From contig CBDCVQ010000020.1 in the NCBI GenBank assembly GCA_965223165.1, positions 620,001 through 684,000 on the forward strand: a stretch of 64,000 nt of DNA. The letters are read 5' to 3'. The position numbers were made by a program, and so were the translations under genes. Below, in pieces: positions 61,381-64,000 of the stretch. The notes under the pieces are model-generated. The model made no database searches and was not told the origin of the DNA. It worked only from the letters and a program-made list of their open reading frames with translations. The DNA is from JABDMH01 sp965223165. GTDB taxonomy: Bacteria; Bacteroidota; Bacteroidia; Chitinophagales; Saprospiraceae. Numbering within the stretch: position 1 is the stretch's first letter; each line of letters opens with the position of its first letter.

Positions 61381-62040
61381 TTAATTATTGTCCTTCTTTC
61401 GCTTGAAGTCGCCGTTCTTCCAGGCCTTGAAGAATTTGGCCCAGGCAATGGGGTTGAGCACATTCATCGGCTTGGCTTGACCAAATGAATAATAGGACTC
61501 TGCCTGCTTTCGCAGGTAGTAGCTGCCTGATTCGTAGCCATCGGCGGGCAGGTTGTCCCGCAGCTTATCAATGGTGTTGGCTGCGAGATTTTCTTCCGCT
61601 CTGGACTGCAGGTCTTCCGGTATATTCAGCGCCAGAAATTCGATCTTAAAGTGCTCCCGACTCGGCCAGGGATAGACCACGGTCTCTGGCAGGGTGATCG
61701 TGTCTTTAGTCATCAATTGGTAGATGGAATATCGCTTGTCCGTGAGGGTGTCAGGTATCACAAACGTCACGGTTTCAAAGCCAACCGAAGAAAAAATCAC
61801 TTTCTCGCCCTTGACGGCGACAATCGAGAAAAATCCATCCAGATTGGAGAATGTCCCGCGCCCCGATTGCTCCAGCAGGATGTTGGTGTAGGGCAAGGGC
61901 ACCAGTTCGTCATCTTCCTCCATCACTACCAATCCGCTAAATTGGATCACATCTTCCTCGTCGATTTGCGCCTGCACTAGGGGCAGGACCAATAGCGACA
62001 CCGCCAGTCCCAGAAAGAAGCGACGTACGACCTTGCTCAT
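61381..62040 (-). CDS. carboxypeptidase-like regulatory domain-containing exported protein
   Basis: Protein of 219 residues from ATG 62038-62040 (MSKVVRRFFLGLAVSLLVLP), which gives a clean signal peptide ending at LVQAQ; an upstream ATG at 62076 would add 12 residues before it. Residues ~25-115 form a CarboxypepD_reg-like beta-sandwich (FSGLVVMEEDDELVPLPYTN, then GTFSNLDGFFSIVAVKGEKV and FSSVGFETVTFVI). Residues ~115-219 are helical and basic at the end. In Bacteroidota this domain usually precedes a TonB-dependent receptor or DUF5686 barrel, but here the protein ends soon after. Role unknown. It lies between lon and metF on the same strand. Confidence 0.8.
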   Translation of the reverse strand: MSKVVRRFFLGLAVSLLVLPLVQAQIDEEDVIQFSGLVVMEEDDELVPLPYTNILLEQSGRGTFSNLDGFFSIVAVKGEKVIFSSVGFETVTFVIPDTLTDKRYSIYQLMTKDTITLPETVVYPWPSREHFKIEFLALNIPEDLQSRAEENLAANTIDKLRDNLPADGYESGSYYLRKQAESYYSFGQAKPMNVLNPIAWAKFFKAWKNGDFKRKKDNN

Positions 62041-62145
62041 GATCATGAAAATAGACATTTTCTTCCAATGGCTCAACGAGGCGTATGTCGGTGAAGATTA
62101 GGTAAATAGGGCCTTTAACGAGATCTTAACGCATGCCAGCAGACC

Positions 62146-64000
62146 CTAGATCAAGGCCTGATCCAGCACATCCATCATGTCCCGACTATAGATAAATGTG
62201 AGGTCCTTGATGTAGTTCTCGTCGATTTCGGCCACGTTCTTCTCGTTTTCGGTGGAGAGTAGTATCTCACGCATGCCGACACGTTTAGCCGCCAGCACCT
62301 TCTCCTTGATTCCTCCTACCGGCAGCACCTTGCCCCGCAGCGTGATCTCTCCGGTCATCGCCAGATAAGGTTTGACCTTCTTGCCGCCAAACATGGAAGT
62401 GAGCGCAGTCAACATGGTGACGCCCGCCGAGGGTCCGTCCTTGGGTATGGCACCCTCAGGAACATGGATGTGCACATCGGTCTCCTTGAAGTGCGTGGAG
62501 TCGATGTTGAGCTTTTCCGCATTGGCCTTGATAAAGCTCAGGGCGGTGGTCGCCGATTCTTTCATCACATCTCCCAGGTTTCCGGTCAGCGTCAGCTTGC
62601 CTGATCCCTTGCTTTTGCTCGCCTCAATAAACAAGATCTCTCCCCCCACGCTGGTCCAGGCCAGTCCAATGGCCACACCAGGCACTTTGACCTCTTTGTA
62701 GGCGTCCTTGGAAAACTTGGAGGGTCCGAGCACTGCTTTGAGATTGGCCTTGTTGATCTTCACATCCTTGGTCTCCTCCATCGCGATCCGCTTGGCCGTA
62801 TGGCGCATCACGCCACCGATCTGACGGTTTAGGCCACGCACTCCCGACTCGCGGGTGTAGTCCTGGATGATGCCCTTGATGGCCGACAGGGACACGCTGA
62901 CTTGATTGGCCTTCAATCCATGCTCTTTGCGCTGCTGCGGGATCAGGTGACGCTTGGCGATCTCAATCTTTTCCTCGGCCGAGTAGCCTTCGATACGAAT
63001 CACCTCCATGCGATCCAATAAGGCAGGTTGGATCCCGTTGAGTGAATTGGCAGTGGCAATAAACATCACCTTAGAGAGGTCGTACTCCAGATCCAGATAG
63101 TTGTCGTGAAATGTAGCATTCTGCTCCGGGTCCAGGACCTCAAGCAGCGCTGAGGAGGGATCTCCGCGAAAATCCTTGCCCACTTTGTCGATCTCGTCGA
63201 GGATAAAGACCGGATTGGAGGACTTGACCTTATTGAGCGACTGCACTATTCTGCCCGGCATCGCTCCGATGTAGGTCTTGCGATGACCCCTGATCTCCGA
63301 TTCGTCATGCAATCCGCCCAAGGACATCCGGGCGTACTTGCGATCCAAAGCGCGGGCCACCGACTTGCCCAACGATGTCTTGCCGACCCCTGGAGGGCCT
63401 ACCAGACAAAGTATGGGGGCCTTCATGTCGCCCTTCAGCTTGAGTACCGCCAGGTGCTCGATGATCCGCTCCTTGACTTTTGTCAGGCCATAGTGATCCT
63501 GATCCAACGTCTTTTTGACCGACTTCAGATCAAAGTTGTCCTTGGTGTATTCATTCCAAGGCAGGTCGATGAGCAGATCCAGATAGTTCATCAGCACCGA
63601 GTACTCTGCCACCTGGGGGTTGATGCGCTTGGCCTTGTTCAGATCTTTTTCAAAGGCATCTTTTACTTTCTCCGGCCACTTCTTGTCCTTGGCTTTTTGC
63701 TCCAGCTCCATCAGTTCGGTCTGATGCGGACTTTGTCCCAGTTCCTCCTGGATGGCCTTGAGCTGCTGACTGAGAAAGTAATCTCGCTGCTGCTTATCCA
63801 GATCGCCGCGTACCTTGGTATCGATCTCATCCTTCAGCACCAGGATCTGCATCTCCTTTTCCATGTGCTTGAGGATCATATCTGCTTTCTCAGACAGGCT
63901 TCCAATCTCCAAGATCTGCTGCTTCTCCAAAATCTCAATGGCCAGGTTGGAGGCGATAAAGTCCAGGAGAAAAGTGTCGCTCTGGATATTGTTGAGCATG
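62146..64000 (-). CDS. lon: ATP-dependent protease Lon (partial, N-terminus outside window)
   Basis: AAA+ serine protease for damaged and regulatory proteins. The frame is open to the right edge, so ~618 codons of the C-terminal part are present and the N-terminal substrate-binding domain is cut off; the methionine near 63999 is internal. Walker A is GPPGVGKTSLGKSVARAL, Walker B VFILDEIDKVGKDF. The proteolytic domain has the catalytic serine in KDGPSAGVTMLTAL and lysine in GGIKEKVLAAKRVG. The central coiled region (QQRDYFLSQQLKAIQEELG) is also typical. Stop at 62146-62148. Confidence 0.97.
   Translation of the reverse strand, partial: MLNNIQSDTFLLDFIASNLAIEILEKQQILEIGSLSEKADMILKHMEKEMQILVLKDEIDTKVRGDLDKQQRDYFLSQQLKAIQEELGQSPHQTELMELEQKAKDKKWPEKVKDAFEKDLNKAKRINPQVAEYSVLMNYLDLLIDLPWNEYTKDNFDLKSVKKTLDQDHYGLTKVKERIIEHLAVLKLKGDMKAPILCLVGPPGVGKTSLGKSVARALDRKYARMSLGGLHDESEIRGHRKTYIGAMPGRIVQSLNKVKSSNPVFILDEIDKVGKDFRGDPSSALLEVLDPEQNATFHDNYLDLEYDLSKVMFIATANSLNGIQPALLDRMEVIRIEGYSAEEKIEIAKRHLIPQQRKEHGLKANQVSVSLSAIKGIIQDYTRESGVRGLNRQIGGVMRHTAKRIAMEETKDVKINKANLKAVLGPSKFSKDAYKEVKVPGVAIGLAWTSVGGEILFIEASKSKGSGKLTLTGNLGDVMKESATTALSFIKANAEKLNIDSTHFKETDVHIHVPEGAIPKDGPSAGVTMLTALTSMFGGKKVKPYLAMTGEITLRGKVLPVGGIKEKVLAAKRVGMREILLSTENEKNVAEIDENYIKDLTFIYSRDMMDVLDQALI

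Noticed and set aside
1..64000. tRNA or rRNA genes, prophage or intact insertion sequence
   Set aside because: No cloverleaf-like stretches, rRNA words, phage structural genes or transposase frames were recognised by eye; a covariance search was not possible.

Overview
The window looks like a chromosomal segment of a Bacteroidota bacterium, most likely a Saprospiria/Lewinella-type marine or aquatic member (the lineage is an inference). The signs are secreted proteins with type IX secretion (T9SS) C-terminal sorting domains, a PorP/SprF-OmpA pair, an Na+-NQR operon, a GwsS-type SPASM maturase remnant, a NagB-LmbE fusion, Bacteroidota-type promoter boxes (TTG, about 20 bp, TAnnTTTG) and starts without clear Shine-Dalgarno sequences. 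Most of the DNA is moderately GC-rich. The 39.5-42.8 kb region is visibly more AT-rich and looks like accessory DNA.

Layout. 0-0.8 kb: the start of a str operon (rpsL, truncated rpsG). 1.1-5.7 kb: GNAT acetyltransferase, polyprenyl synthase, a decayed msrB copy joined to a MITE-like repeat, FkbM methyltransferase, msrB/msrA, a DUF2007 protein and a CDGSH ferredoxin-like protein. 6.1-10.1 kb: a giant secreted protein with eleven ~112-residue repeats and a T9SS tail. 10.3-13.2 kb: two-component system and a small membrane TPR-like protein. 13.3-21.4 kb: sugar metabolism (NagB-LmbE, GlmU-like, Pgi, ManA) with rpmE2 and yraN. 21.4-28.8 kb: TerB-like/acyl-CoA oxidase fusion, a nest of three palindromic elements, fabG, an M43-like protease, an SDR and an MlaE/MlaF ABC pair. 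29-34 kb: small secreted proteins and an M4 protease with T9SS tail, its stop codon supplied by a MITE-like repeat. 34-39.3 kb: heptosyltransferase-like GT9, prohibitin, amidohydrolase and a GltB-like FMN enzyme. 39.6-42.6 kb: a decaying grasp-with-spasm RiPP-type locus with a tandem ~1.18 kb duplication. 42.9-46.7 kb: lnt and metG. 48.1-54.5 kb: nqrABCDEF with a membrane-anchored NqrA. 54.6-58.6 kb: pnuC, OmpA-family protein and PorP/SprF. 58.8-64 kb: DUF2279 protein, a 250-bp tandem repeat array, metF, a carboxypeptidase-regulatory-like protein and a 5'-truncated lon.

Functionally this is largely housekeeping DNA (translation, cell envelope, central sugar metabolism, sodium bioenergetics, methionine sulfoxide repair) punctuated by repeat elements and one accessory island. 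The features most worth a second look are the decayed peptide-maturation locus with its gene-converted DUF6624 twins, the eleven-repeat T9SS protein, the MITE-like repeat families, the anchored NqrA and the tandem repeat array upstream of metF. No tRNA, rRNA, CRISPR array, prophage or intact transposase was seen.
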